Below, piece after piece: positions 44,096-53,510 of a stretch of 64,000 bases of DNA. The notes under the pieces are model-generated. The model ran no database searches and was not told the origin of the DNA. It saw only the letters and a list, made by a program, of their open reading frames with translations. Origin of the DNA: Archangium gephyra (GTDB lineage Bacteria; Myxococcota; Myxococcia; Myxococcales; Myxococcaceae). The stretch is taken from NCBI GenBank assembly GCA_003243425.1, contig QFQP01000014.1, positions 1-64,000 on the forward strand. Direction: 5' to 3'. The first letter of the stretch is position 1. Every line of letters begins with the position of its first letter. A program made the position numbers and the translations under genes.

Positions 44096-45481
44096 ATGTT
44101 CAAGAAGGTGCTGATTGCAAACCGGGGCGAGATCGCGCTCCGGGTCATTCGTGCCTGCCGCGAGTTGGGCATCGCCACGGTGGCGGTGCACTCCACGGCT
44201 GATGCCAACGCGCTGCACGTGCGTTTCGCCGATGAGTCGGTGTGCATCGGCCCGCCGCCCTCGAAAGAGAGCTACTTGAACGTGCCGGCGTTGCTCTCGG
44301 CCGCGGAGATCACCCGCGCCGACGCGATTCACCCCGGCTACGGCTTCTTGTCGGAGAACGCGGAGTTCGCCGAGGTCTGCAAGAAGTGCCAGATCACGTT
44401 CATCGGGCCCAAGCCCGAGCACATCAGGCTCATGGGCAACAAGGTGCGCGCCCGTGACGCGGCGAAGGCCGCGGGGCTGCCGTTGCTGCCGGGTTCACCC
44501 GGCGTGCTCAAGAGCGCCGAGGAAGCCGAAGCGCTCGCGCGGGAGATCGGGTTCCCGGTCATCTTGAAGGCTGCTGCTGGCGGTGGTGGCCGCGGCATGA
44601 AGATCGTGCGGGAGCCGCACGCGCTCGCGCAGGCGTTCGCCACGGCGTCGGCTGAAGCGGTCAACGCGTTCAGCAACGGCGACATGTATCTGGAGCGCTA
44701 CGTCGAGAAGCCGCGCCACATCGAGATTCAGATCGTCGGAGATGTGCACGGCAACGTGGTGCACCTCTTCGAGCGCGAGTGTTCGGTGCAGCGCCGCCAC
44801 CAGAAGCTCATCGAAGAAGCGCCGTCGAAGGCGTTGTCGCCCGAGCTGCGCGAAGAGATGGGCCGCGTCTCGGTCGAGGCGATGAAGAAGATCGGCTACT
44901 CGAATCTCGGCACCATCGAGTACCTGCTCGACGAGCACGGCCGCTTCTACTTCATGGAAATGAACACCCGTGTGCAGGTCGAGCACCCGGTCACCGAGCA
45001 GATCACGGGCGTCGATCTTCTCCGCACGCAGCTGTTGCTCGCCGCAGGCGAGAAGCTGCCGTTCAAGCAGGAAGACCTCAGCATTCGCGGCGCGTCGATC
45101 GAGTGCCGCGTGAACGCCGAAGACCCCGTCACCTTCGCGCCCTGGCCCGGGAAGATCACCGCCTACAACCCGCCCGGTGGCCTCGGGGTGCGCGTCGATT
45201 CAGCCGCGTACGAAAATTACACAATCCCTGCGCACTACGATTCGCTCGTGGCCAAGCTGATCGTCACCGCCGATGATCGCGATCAGGCCATTCGCCGTAT
45301 GCAGCGCGCGCTGTCCGAGTACGTGGTGCAGGGCATTCGCACCAACATCCCGTTTCACCGCGCGGCGCTGCAGGAAGAGGCCTTCATCAAGGGCGAATAC
45401 GACACCCGCTTCGTCGAGCGGATGCACGCCTCGGAGACCGGCACGCAACGCCTGAAGAAGGCTGTCGAAGAGACTCCCTGA
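44096..45481 (+). CDS. accC: Acetyl-CoA carboxylase biotin carboxylase subunit
   Basis: 461 residues. Biotin carboxylase N domain (KKVLIANRGEIALRVIRACR), ATP-grasp with glycine loop AAGGGGRGMKIV, catalytic EMNTRVQVEHPVTE, and the C-terminal domain. Makes carboxybiotin on AccB from ATP and bicarbonate. The other acc subunits (accA/accD) are not in the window. Confidence 0.97.
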   Translation: MFKKVLIANRGEIALRVIRACRELGIATVAVHSTADANALHVRFADESVCIGPPPSKESYLNVPALLSAAEITRADAIHPGYGFLSENAEFAEVCKKCQITFIGPKPEHIRLMGNKVRARDAAKAAGLPLLPGSPGVLKSAEEAEALAREIGFPVILKAAAGGGGRGMKIVREPHALAQAFATASAEAVNAFSNGDMYLERYVEKPRHIEIQIVGDVHGNVVHLFERECSVQRRHQKLIEEAPSKALSPELREEMGRVSVEAMKKIGYSNLGTIEYLLDEHGRFYFMEMNTRVQVEHPVTEQITGVDLLRTQLLLAAGEKLPFKQEDLSIRGASIECRVNAEDPVTFAPWPGKITAYNPPGGLGVRVDSAAYENYTIPAHYDSLVAKLIVTADDRDQAIRRMQRALSEYVVQGIRTNIPFHRAALQEEAFIKGEYDTRFVERMHASETGTQRLKKAVEETP

Positions 45482-45499
45482 TCAGCTGTTTTCCAGTTG

Positions 45500-45528
45500 T
45501 TGGACCCCGGGTATCCGTCTGCTACCTT
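45500..45528 (+). promoter_or_regulatory. Candidate extended -10 promoter for the SgmX-like gene
   Basis: TTGGAC (45500-45505), exactly 17 bases, then TGC-TACCTT, an extended -10 element (hexamer 45523-45528). It lies in the 100-base gap between accC and the TPR gene. Confidence 0.42.
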
Positions 45529-45581
45529 CCACCGGTCCCCGCGGGTTTTCCTCGGGTCAAAACTTCAGTCGTTCCTGATCC

Positions 45582-48368
45582 TTGGACAAGAACAAGATCA
45601 TCGAAGCCGCCGCCAAGCTTGTCGCCAAGGGGGCTTACGACAAGGCGATCAAGGAGTACCAGAAGGTCCTCGACGCGGACCCGAAGGACGTCCGAATTCT
45701 CCAGAAGATGGGGGAGCTGTACCAGAAGAAGAACGACAACGCGCAGGCCGCCACCTACTTCACGCGCGTCGCCGAGAGCTACACCAACGACGGCTTCTTC
45801 CTGAAGGCCGTCGCGCTCTACAAGCAGGTGCTCAAGCTCGACCCGACGTTGATGGACATCAACGTCAAGCTCGCCGAGCTGCACCAGCAGCTGCAGCTCA
45901 TGGGCGAGGCGATGGCGTACTACCAGATCGTCGCCAACCACTGGGACAAGCAGGGCGACACGCGAAAGAGCCTCGAGGTTCTTCGCAAGATGGTCGACCT
46001 CGACCCCGACAACGTGGCGTCGCGCGTGAAGCTCGCCGACCTCTACGTGCGCGAAGGGTTGAACGACGAAGCGGCGGGTGAGTTCACCAAGGCCGCCGAA
46101 CACCTCAAGCGCAACAACCGCACCGACGATTACCTGCGCGTCGCCGAGCGGCTCTCTGCGCTGCAGCCCGACAACCTGCAGATCGCCAAGGAGCTCGCCG
46201 AGGCGTACCTGCAGAAGAACGATCAGAAGCGGGCGTTGGCCAAGCTGCAGATCTGCTTCAAGGCCGACAACCGCGACATCGAAACGCTGCGCCTGCTCGC
46301 CGTCGCCTTCCAGGGCCTCGGGCAGATGTCCAAGACCATCTCCGTCTACAAGGAGCTGGCGCGGGCGTACGAAGACAAGAACTTCAACGACGACGCGGAA
46401 CGGGTATGGCGTCAGGTCGAACAGCTCGACCCGCAGGACCCCGACATTCTCGCGCGGAAGCACGCTTTTGCGCCGCCTCCGCCGGAGCCACCGCCGGGCC
46501 CGGTCGCCACCACGCGCGCTCCTCCGTACGCGGGGGCGACGGCTGCGATGCCTGCCTACGCGCCACCAGCGCCCGTGGCCGCACCGGCGCCGGTTGCCGC
46601 CCCCGTCGCTTCGGCAGCGCGACCGCGCGGCGAGAACCTCGGCAAGCTGCTGACCGAGACCGATGTGTACGTGAAGTACGGACTTCACGACAAAGCGCTC
46701 GAGCACCTTCGCAAGGTGTTCGCCATCGAGCCCGAGAACATCGACGCGCATGAAAAGGCGTACGCGATCTACGTCGCGTCGAACAATCACGCGCAGAGCT
46801 TCGAGCAGCTGCTCAACGTGCTGCGTCTGCACACCCGCTCGGGTGATGCCGCGCGCGCGCAGCCCTACCTCGCGACGATTCTCCAGCAGAACCCCGGGCA
46901 CCCTGAAGTGCCGGTGTTCCTCTCGGCGCTGCGCATGGCCGATGGGGGCGCGGGCGCGCAGCAGCCGCAGGAAGACGCTCAAGAAGCCGAAGACGCGATC
47001 CTGGTCGACTCGAGCGACGATGAAGTCATCGTCGCCGACGAGCCCGAAGAAGTGCTCTCGGGCGAAGCCGCGGTGGTCGACGAGCCTTTCGATGGCGGCG
47101 AGATGATGGCCAGCGACGAGGTGATGCTCTCGCCGGCCGACGCCGACGCCGCCGCCGAAGTCGAAGTGGAGCCGCCGCCGGTCCCCGACGAGTACATCGA
47201 CGCGGGCGATCAGCAGGAGCTGGTGTCCGACTTCGAAGGCGACCTGCCTCCACTCGACGCGGAAGAACCGACGACCGGTGAGTACGCCGCGGCCGAAGAA
47301 GAAGAACTCCCGACCAGCGCGCTCGACATTCCGGTTCAGAATTACCCCGCGCCTACGCCGCCCCCCATGGGCCTGGGCGAAGAAGAATCTGAAGCGCCGA
47401 CCCGCATGGCGCCGCGCATGGGCTTCGAAGCGCGCGCAGCACCGGCGCTCGAGGAGTCGTTCGAAGACGTCGAGCCGCCCACCGCGAGCACCACCATCGC
47501 CGAAGAGGCGGTCGAAGCGCCCCCGGAAGAAGAGCCCGCCGCGGAAGAGTGCGACGAAGCGACGTTCTTCGTGGAGCAAGGGCTGTTCGAAGAAGCGCGC
47601 GAAATTCTCGAGACCGTGCTCATCGCGTACCCCGACCACCGCCGGGCCGCCGAGCTGATGGCGCGCGTCGAGGCGCTCGACCTCACCCCTGCCACGCCGC
47701 AACCAGTGCCCACGTCGTCGAACGGCGAAGAAGAAGGCCGTGACGCGTTCGATCTCGCGGCCGAGCTGGCGAGCGAGCTTGGCGACTTCAGCGAAGAGCA
47801 GGGCGGCGACCCGGCAGAGAGCCTCCCCGGCGCGGGCGGCGACGATTACCAGGTGTCCGTCGAAGAGGTCTTCGCGGAGTTCAAGAAGGGCCTCGAGAAG
47901 GTCGTGAAGCCCGAAGACGTCGACACGCACTACGACCTCGGCGTTGCGTACAAGGAAATGGGTCTCATCGACGACGCGGTCGGTGAGTTCTCGATCGCGC
48001 GCAAGGGCTGCATCGGCAAGCGGAAGGAGATCGACTGCCTGTCGATGATCGGCATGTTGCAGGTCAGCCGCGGTGACACCACGGCCGCCATCGATGCGTA
48101 CCTGCAGGCGCTCGCGAGTGAACACGCCAAAGGCGACGTCGAGAAGTCGCTCCGCTACGAGCTGGGCGCTGCCTACGAAGCGGCGAACCAGGCGGGCCGG
48201 GCGCTCGCTCAGTACCTGAAGGTGCAGGGCCTCGACGCGCGCTATCGCGATGTAACCGCCCACGTGGATCGCCTCGCGGCCATCACGGCACCAGAGGAAG
48301 ATGCCCCGGTGCCTCCCAGGCCGGCGACCGGCTCACGACCCGGAGCGCGCAAGGTCGGTTACGTCTGA
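45582..48368 (+). CDS. sgmX: Large TPR protein, SgmX-like
   Basis: 928 residues. The start is TTG at 45582 (MDKNKIIEAAAKLVAKG). A stop precedes it in frame, so no longer version exists. The N-terminal 300 residues are TPR repeats (e.g. YDKAIKEYQKVLDADPKD). A Pro/Ala linker (about 303-345), more TPRs (about 350-460) and a long Asp/Glu-rich disordered region (about 465-650) follow. TPRs near 655-690 and 765-900 end the protein. Size, layout and position after pilQ-efp-accB-accC match M. xanthus SgmX (MXAN_5766), which is recruited by MglA-GTP to the leading pole and stimulates pilus extension. Name rests on synteny and architecture. Confidence 0.82.
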   Translation: MDKNKIIEAAAKLVAKGAYDKAIKEYQKVLDADPKDVRILQKMGELYQKKNDNAQAATYFTRVAESYTNDGFFLKAVALYKQVLKLDPTLMDINVKLAELHQQLQLMGEAMAYYQIVANHWDKQGDTRKSLEVLRKMVDLDPDNVASRVKLADLYVREGLNDEAAGEFTKAAEHLKRNNRTDDYLRVAERLSALQPDNLQIAKELAEAYLQKNDQKRALAKLQICFKADNRDIETLRLLAVAFQGLGQMSKTISVYKELARAYEDKNFNDDAERVWRQVEQLDPQDPDILARKHAFAPPPPEPPPGPVATTRAPPYAGATAAMPAYAPPAPVAAPAPVAAPVASAARPRGENLGKLLTETDVYVKYGLHDKALEHLRKVFAIEPENIDAHEKAYAIYVASNNHAQSFEQLLNVLRLHTRSGDAARAQPYLATILQQNPGHPEVPVFLSALRMADGGAGAQQPQEDAQEAEDAILVDSSDDEVIVADEPEEVLSGEAAVVDEPFDGGEMMASDEVMLSPADADAAAEVEVEPPPVPDEYIDAGDQQELVSDFEGDLPPLDAEEPTTGEYAAAEEEELPTSALDIPVQNYPAPTPPPMGLGEEESEAPTRMAPRMGFEARAAPALEESFEDVEPPTASTTIAEEAVEAPPEEEPAAEECDEATFFVEQGLFEEAREILETVLIAYPDHRRAAELMARVEALDLTPATPQPVPTSSNGEEEGRDAFDLAAELASELGDFSEEQGGDPAESLPGAGGDDYQVSVEEVFAEFKKGLEKVVKPEDVDTHYDLGVAYKEMGLIDDAVGEFSIARKGCIGKRKEIDCLSMIGMLQVSRGDTTAAIDAYLQALASEHAKGDVEKSLRYELGAAYEAANQAGRALAQYLKVQGLDARYRDVTAHVDRLAAITAPEEDAPVPPRPATGSRPGARKVGYV

Positions 48369-48377
48369 GATCCCGCC

Positions 48378-49580
48378 ATGAGCTACCTCGAGCACTACGG
48401 CCTCAGTAGCGAGCCCTTCAGCAACGCGCCGGTCAGCCGCTTCTTCTACAACGCGCCCCAGCATCAGCAGGCGCTCGCGCGGTTGCTCTATGCGGTGAAC
48501 TCGATGAAGGGCCTTGCGGTCCTCGTCGGTGAAATCGGCGCGGGCAAGACCACGCTCGCCCGCCGGCTGCTCGATTCGCTGCCTGAAGAGGAATACGAGG
48601 CCGCGCTGCTGGTCATCATCCACTCCGGCATCACCGCGAGCTGGTTGCTGCGTCGCATCGCGCTGCAGATCGGCGTCGAGAACCCCGCGCAGGAAAAGCT
48701 GGCCTTGTTGAGCCAGCTCTACCAGCGCCTGCTGCAAATCTACGAGCAGGGCCGCAAAGCGGTCGTGCTCATCGACGAAGCCCAGATGCTCGAGACCCGC
48801 GAGTTGATGGAGGAGTTCCGCGGGCTGCTGAACCTCGAAGTGCCCGAGCGCAAGCTGATCAGCTTCGTGTTCTTCGGCCTCCCGGAGATCGAAAAGAACC
48901 TGAAGCTCGACCCGCCGCTCGCCCAGCGCGTGGCCATGCGCTACCGACTCGAGCCGTTCACCAGCGAGTCGACCGAGGCGTACATCAAGCACCGCATGCG
49001 GCTGGCCGGCGCCGCCCGGAACCCGTTCACCCAGGGTGCGATGGAAGCCGTGCACCGTCGTTCGGGTGGCACGCCGCGCGTCATCAACACGCTGTGTGAC
49101 AACGCGCTGTTCGAAGGTTTCCTCGCGCGTGCGCCCGAGATCTCGGCGCAGCTGATCGAGCAGATCGCCGACAACCTGGGCCTCGAGTACGGCGCGCAGG
49201 TACCTACGCCGGTCGCCGGCGAGCCCTCGCCGACCGCGCCCAACCCGGTGATGCCGGTCGCGGCTGCGCCTGCGCCGCCTCCTGCGCCTCCGCCGGCGCA
49301 AGTCATCACCCGCACGCCGGTCACGGGGGCGCGTCCCCCGGTGGCGCCGCCGATCCGTCCCGCCCCGCAGCCGCCTGCGCCTCCCGCGGGCCCGGTGACG
49401 GCGACGGTTCGGCCTCCGGCGCCCGCCGTCGCCGAAAATTCCATGGCGTCAGCGGTGGCCGGGCTGACGGGTGAACCCGTGCCGGCCTCGAATGGCGCTC
49501 CGACGCCGCCGTCGAAGCCCAGGACCGGCGTCGACCTCGCCGAGATCGATCGCTACCTCGAGGGACTCGGGAAGCTCTGA
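48378..49580 (+). CDS. GspA/ExeA-like AAA ATPase
   Basis: 400 residues. The start MSYLEHYGLSSEPFSNAP matches the ExeA/GspA type. Walker A GEIGAGKTT (about 51-59), Walker B KAVVLIDEAQML and the sensor region RSGGTPRVINTLCDNAL are intact. A proline/alanine-rich tail (about 275-375) has no transmembrane helix, unlike ExeA. ExeA-type ATPases help place secretins through the cell wall, so a role with PilQ or another secretin is plausible. It follows the SgmX-like gene by nine bases. Confidence 0.85.
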   Translation: MSYLEHYGLSSEPFSNAPVSRFFYNAPQHQQALARLLYAVNSMKGLAVLVGEIGAGKTTLARRLLDSLPEEEYEAALLVIIHSGITASWLLRRIALQIGVENPAQEKLALLSQLYQRLLQIYEQGRKAVVLIDEAQMLETRELMEEFRGLLNLEVPERKLISFVFFGLPEIEKNLKLDPPLAQRVAMRYRLEPFTSESTEAYIKHRMRLAGAARNPFTQGAMEAVHRRSGGTPRVINTLCDNALFEGFLARAPEISAQLIEQIADNLGLEYGAQVPTPVAGEPSPTAPNPVMPVAAAPAPPPAPPPAQVITRTPVTGARPPVAPPIRPAPQPPAPPAGPVTATVRPPAPAVAENSMASAVAGLTGEPVPASNGAPTPPSKPRTGVDLAEIDRYLEGLGKL

Positions 49581-49610
49581 CCCGGGTTGAAGTGCAGGAA
49601 AGGAGCGACA

Positions 49611-52600
49611 ATGCGGCTCTCGCGCCGTCGCTGGCGTCAGCTTCTCGGAGCGTTCGCGATCATCATGATCGCGACGATTCTGGCGCTGCGCACCGATCGC
49701 GCCGGTGAGCTGGTCTGCGAGGAGCTCCGTGAACGGCTGCCCGCTGCGCTCGACGCCGACGTGGTCATCGGCCGTTGCGCGATCGACCCGCTGACGCTCA
49801 ACGTGTCTCTGAGCCGGCTGAGCGTGTTACCGCACGGTGCTGACGTTCCACTCGCTACCGCTGAGTCTGCGAGCGTGTCGTTGCGCGGCCTGTTCCCGGG
49901 CGGCGTGGCGCTGCAAGACGTGGAGCTCATCAAGCCGCAGGTGAACCTCACGTTGCCGCTCCCGGGCCCGAGCAAGCCCATGGAGGGGTGCCCGCTGAGC
50001 GTGCTCGAGAGGCTCCGCGTCGGCAGTCTGAAGATTCGCGATGGCAGCTTCTCCCTGAAGTTGTCCGAACAACGCACGGTGAAGATCGACGGCCTCTCGG
50101 TGGACGCCTCGCTGGGGCGTCACGACGCGGAGTTGACGCTCGATGCGCGCGGCGGGTCGGTGGCGCTCGGTGGAACCTTCGGCACCATTCGCCTCGGCAA
50201 GATCGCCGTCGAAGGCTCGCTCGACCTGCTCGGCGAGACCGCTGAAGTGCAGCGCGCCGAAGTGAACGTGGAAGGCGTGCGGCTCAACGTCACCGGCCTC
50301 GTCGATTCGTTGTGCGACGCGAGGCCCTCGCTCGACTTGTCGGTGCAGACCTGGGTCCCGCTCGATGCGATTCCGCGGCTCGGCGTCGCGCTCCCGGACC
50401 CCTCGGGTCAGTTGCTCGCGCGTGTTCACCTGACCGGCCGCGCCGACGACCCGAAGGCCGAAGGCGAGGTGCTGGGGTCGAAGATCGTCATCGGCAACTT
50501 CACGCCGGGTGACTTCGCGGTGCGCGCGGCGCTGAGCGACAAGAAGGTGGTGCTCGAGGAGTTCGCGACGCGAGTGGGTGACGGCGAGGTGAAGGTCTCG
50601 GGCGAGCTGCGGCTGAGTCAGGGCCTGCCGATCGTCGCGCACGTCGAAACCACCAACGCGTCACTGGGTCACGCGCTCTCTCGCGCCAGCATCAAGGGCG
50701 CCTGGGTCGACGTGCCCTTGTCGGTGAAGGGCACCATGACGGGCACGCTGCAGCCCGCCCCCAACCTCTCGGGTGACTTCGACTTCCGCAGCGGCGCGTT
50801 CATTCTGGCCTCGCGCGCCTTCGACGGCCCCGTCAGCGCGGGCAGCGACATTCTCGCGTTCAAGCAGTCAGCGGGCCGCTTCAAGTTGGGGGTCTCGAAC
50901 CAGGCGGTGACCTTCGAAGACGCGGTGGTCCGCGTGGGCGAGCGAGAACGCACGCTCGTGAATACGTCGGTGAAGTTGTGGTTCGACTCGAGCCGCGGGA
51001 TCGACGTGAACGCCGTCGCGTCGACCATCGACCTCTCCGACTTCGGGACGCTCGCCGGCCTGCCCATCGCCGGCGTGGGTGACGCGCGAACCACGGTGTC
51101 GGTGGTGCGCTCGAGTGTGCAGGTCGACGCGCAGGCCACCATGCGCGACATGAAGTTCGCGAACTACTCGTTGGGCGTGGTGCAGACCCCCATCACCTAT
51201 CGCGGCGACACGCTGTCGTTCCCGGCCATCGCCGCGCAGAAGGGCCAGACGCAGTACTTCGGAGATGTGGATCTCTCGTTCCGCAAAGAAGGCCTCTACA
51301 CCCGCGCGTCGGTGCAGATGCCAGACGGTCGCGTGGAAGACGTCATCGATCTGCTCGCTGATCTGAGCCCCACCATTCAGACGCTGCGGGGCGGTGTGTT
51401 CAGCGGCCGGCTCAGCGCGCTCGTCGCCATCGACAGCCCGGCGAGCAGGCTGAACGGGGTCATTGCCGCGCAACTGCGTGAGGTCGACTATCTCGACCGC
51501 CGGCTCGGCGTCGGTGAGCTCGTCGCCAACTTCGAAGACGGTGAAGCGCTCGCGTTGAGGCCCACGCGCTTCGAAGGGCCGCAGGGCGTGTTGGACCTCG
51601 ATGGCCGCTGGAAGTTCTCGGGCCCGCTCGAGTTCCGCGTGAACCTCGCCAACGGCTCGCTGGCCGAGTTGGTCGACCCGAAGAGCGCGCGTGGTCTGCC
51701 GGTCGGTGGCACCTTCACGGCGCACGCCGAGATCGGCGGCACCACCGACCTCACGCTCATCAACGGCGTCGTGAACTCCGGCGACGTTCAGTGGAAGGGG
51801 AAGAGCCTCGGGCCCCTGCGTCTCGGCGCGAAGGCCATGGGCCGCAATCTCGAGGTGTCCGGCCAGGTGATTCAGGGGCTCACCGGCGCGCTGAAGATGA
51901 GCATGCGCGACCTCTGGCCGTTCACCGCCACCGCGAACGTCTCCTTCGACGACCTCGAGCCCTTCCTCCCCGATTCTGCGGCCGGTGTGCAGGCGCGCCT
52001 GCGCGGTGACGTCGAGGTCTCCGGCCCGATGATGGAGATCTCCGACGCTCACGTGTCGGCGATCTTGAACGAGTTCTTCATCGCGCGTGGCGAGGTGAGC
52101 GCCTCGAACGTCGAGCCGGTTTCCATCGCCTACAAGGCGGGCGCGATCGAGGTGAACTCGCTCAAGTTGCGCGGCCCGACGACCGAGCTCGCGGCCGAAG
52201 GGGTCTGGGGCCCGTCGCGCGTCGATCTCAAGTCGCGGGGCTCCGTCGACCTGCGGCTGCTCTCGACGTTGGTGTCGCAGCTCGAGCGCTCACAGGGGCG
52301 AGTGGACTTCACGGCCGCGTTCTCTGGCCCGGTGGCGACGCCAGCCCTCGCCGGCTCCGCCACGCTGACCGACGCGCGCTTCTCGTGGCGCGGGCAAGAC
52401 GTCGCCGTGCGTTCGCTCTCGGGTCGCGCCGACTTCTCGGAGTCGCGCGTGCTGCTTCAGGATCTCAACGGGTTCCTCAACGACGGCCGCGTTCACGCGC
52501 GCGGCGACATCCGCCTCGACGGTCTGCACATGAAGACCCTCGAGATTCAGACCGACATCGAGGACGTCAGCATTCAGGTGAAGCCCGACGTTCCGGTGAC

Positions 52601-53510
52601 GGTGTCCGGCTCGCTGCTGCTTGCGTCACGCAACGCGGAGCTGTTCCAGCTCTCTGGCGGCATCGACGTCGTGAAGTTCCGCTACACACAACCGATGTCG
52701 CTCGAGACGTTGATCGCCAACGCCAACGAAGCGTCGGTGCCCAGCGACAGCAAACCCAACGAGTGGCTGCGGCTCGACGTCGACCTGCGCACCGCCGGCG
52801 ACGTTCGCATCGAGAACGATCTCGCGCGCGCGCGGCTGGCGGGCAAGTTGAAGCTCACCGGCACCAACGTGAAGCCGGTGTTGAGCGGCGTGGTGGAGAC
52901 GCTCGAGGGCGCGCAGGCCACCTTCCGTGGCAACACCTTCAACGTGCAGCGCGGTCAACTGCAGTTCAACGGTCTGTGGCCGACGTTTGATCTCTCCGCG
53001 CAGTCGCAGGTGCGTGAATATCTGGTCACCGTGAAGGCGTTCGGCCGCTTCGAAGACCCGAAAGTCTCGTTCTCGTCGGAGCCGGCGCTGCCCGATGCCG
53101 ACGTGCTCTCGCTGCTCACGCTGGGTGTCACCTCGCGAGAGCGGCTCAACGAGCGCGCGGGCGCAGGGCTGGCGGCGGAGGCGCTCATGACGGCTTCGGG
53201 GCTCGACCAGCAGGTGCAGCGCTTCCTGCAGCAGAACGTCGGCCTCAAAGATCAACAGGTGCGGCTGACCACCAGCTTCAACGAGGTCACCGGCACCGCC
53301 GAGCCCGCCGTGACCTGGGAGTCGAAGGTCATCAACGACAACCTCAAGGTCGGCGTGGTGCAGCCCGTCACCGGGCGCGGCACCAAGGCGCAGCTCGAGT
53401 ACCGCATCGATCAACGCGTCTCGGCGCGCGCGCAGTGGGACAACCAGAATCAGAACACCTCGGTGGGTAACCCGGGCATCGAGCTCCGGTTCCGTTTCGA
53501 ATGGGAGTGA
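49611..53510 (+). CDS. tamB: TamB-family translocation/assembly protein
   Basis: About 1,299 residues from the ATG at 49611, which has AAGGAG upstream. An N-terminal signal anchor (LLGAFAIIMIATILAL) precedes a long beta-repeat body, the AsmA/TamB-type groove. The C-terminal TamB (DUF490) domain begins near 1000 and ends ARAQWDNQNQN, then ELRFRFEW, a beta-barrel-like terminal strand. It spans the periplasm and, in this superfamily, is linked to outer-membrane protein insertion and phospholipid transport. Its end overlaps the Omp85 gene by ten bases. Confidence 0.9.
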   Translation: MRLSRRRWRQLLGAFAIIMIATILALRTDRAGELVCEELRERLPAALDADVVIGRCAIDPLTLNVSLSRLSVLPHGADVPLATAESASVSLRGLFPGGVALQDVELIKPQVNLTLPLPGPSKPMEGCPLSVLERLRVGSLKIRDGSFSLKLSEQRTVKIDGLSVDASLGRHDAELTLDARGGSVALGGTFGTIRLGKIAVEGSLDLLGETAEVQRAEVNVEGVRLNVTGLVDSLCDARPSLDLSVQTWVPLDAIPRLGVALPDPSGQLLARVHLTGRADDPKAEGEVLGSKIVIGNFTPGDFAVRAALSDKKVVLEEFATRVGDGEVKVSGELRLSQGLPIVAHVETTNASLGHALSRASIKGAWVDVPLSVKGTMTGTLQPAPNLSGDFDFRSGAFILASRAFDGPVSAGSDILAFKQSAGRFKLGVSNQAVTFEDAVVRVGERERTLVNTSVKLWFDSSRGIDVNAVASTIDLSDFGTLAGLPIAGVGDARTTVSVVRSSVQVDAQATMRDMKFANYSLGVVQTPITYRGDTLSFPAIAAQKGQTQYFGDVDLSFRKEGLYTRASVQMPDGRVEDVIDLLADLSPTIQTLRGGVFSGRLSALVAIDSPASRLNGVIAAQLREVDYLDRRLGVGELVANFEDGEALALRPTRFEGPQGVLDLDGRWKFSGPLEFRVNLANGSLAELVDPKSARGLPVGGTFTAHAEIGGTTDLTLINGVVNSGDVQWKGKSLGPLRLGAKAMGRNLEVSGQVIQGLTGALKMSMRDLWPFTATANVSFDDLEPFLPDSAAGVQARLRGDVEVSGPMMEISDAHVSAILNEFFIARGEVSASNVEPVSIAYKAGAIEVNSLKLRGPTTELAAEGVWGPSRVDLKSRGSVDLRLLSTLVSQLERSQGRVDFTAAFSGPVATPALAGSATLTDARFSWRGQDVAVRSLSGRADFSESRVLLQDLNGFLNDGRVHARGDIRLDGLHMKTLEIQTDIEDVSIQVKPDVPVTVSGSLLLASRNAELFQLSGGIDVVKFRYTQPMSLETLIANANEASVPSDSKPNEWLRLDVDLRTAGDVRIENDLARARLAGKLKLTGTNVKPVLSGVVETLEGAQATFRGNTFNVQRGQLQFNGLWPTFDLSAQSQVREYLVTVKAFGRFEDPKVSFSSEPALPDADVLSLLTLGVTSRERLNERAGAGLAAEALMTASGLDQQVQRFLQQNVGLKDQQVRLTTSFNEVTGTAEPAVTWESKVINDNLKVGVVQPVTGRGTKAQLEYRIDQRVSARAQWDNQNQNTSVGNPGIELRFRFEWE

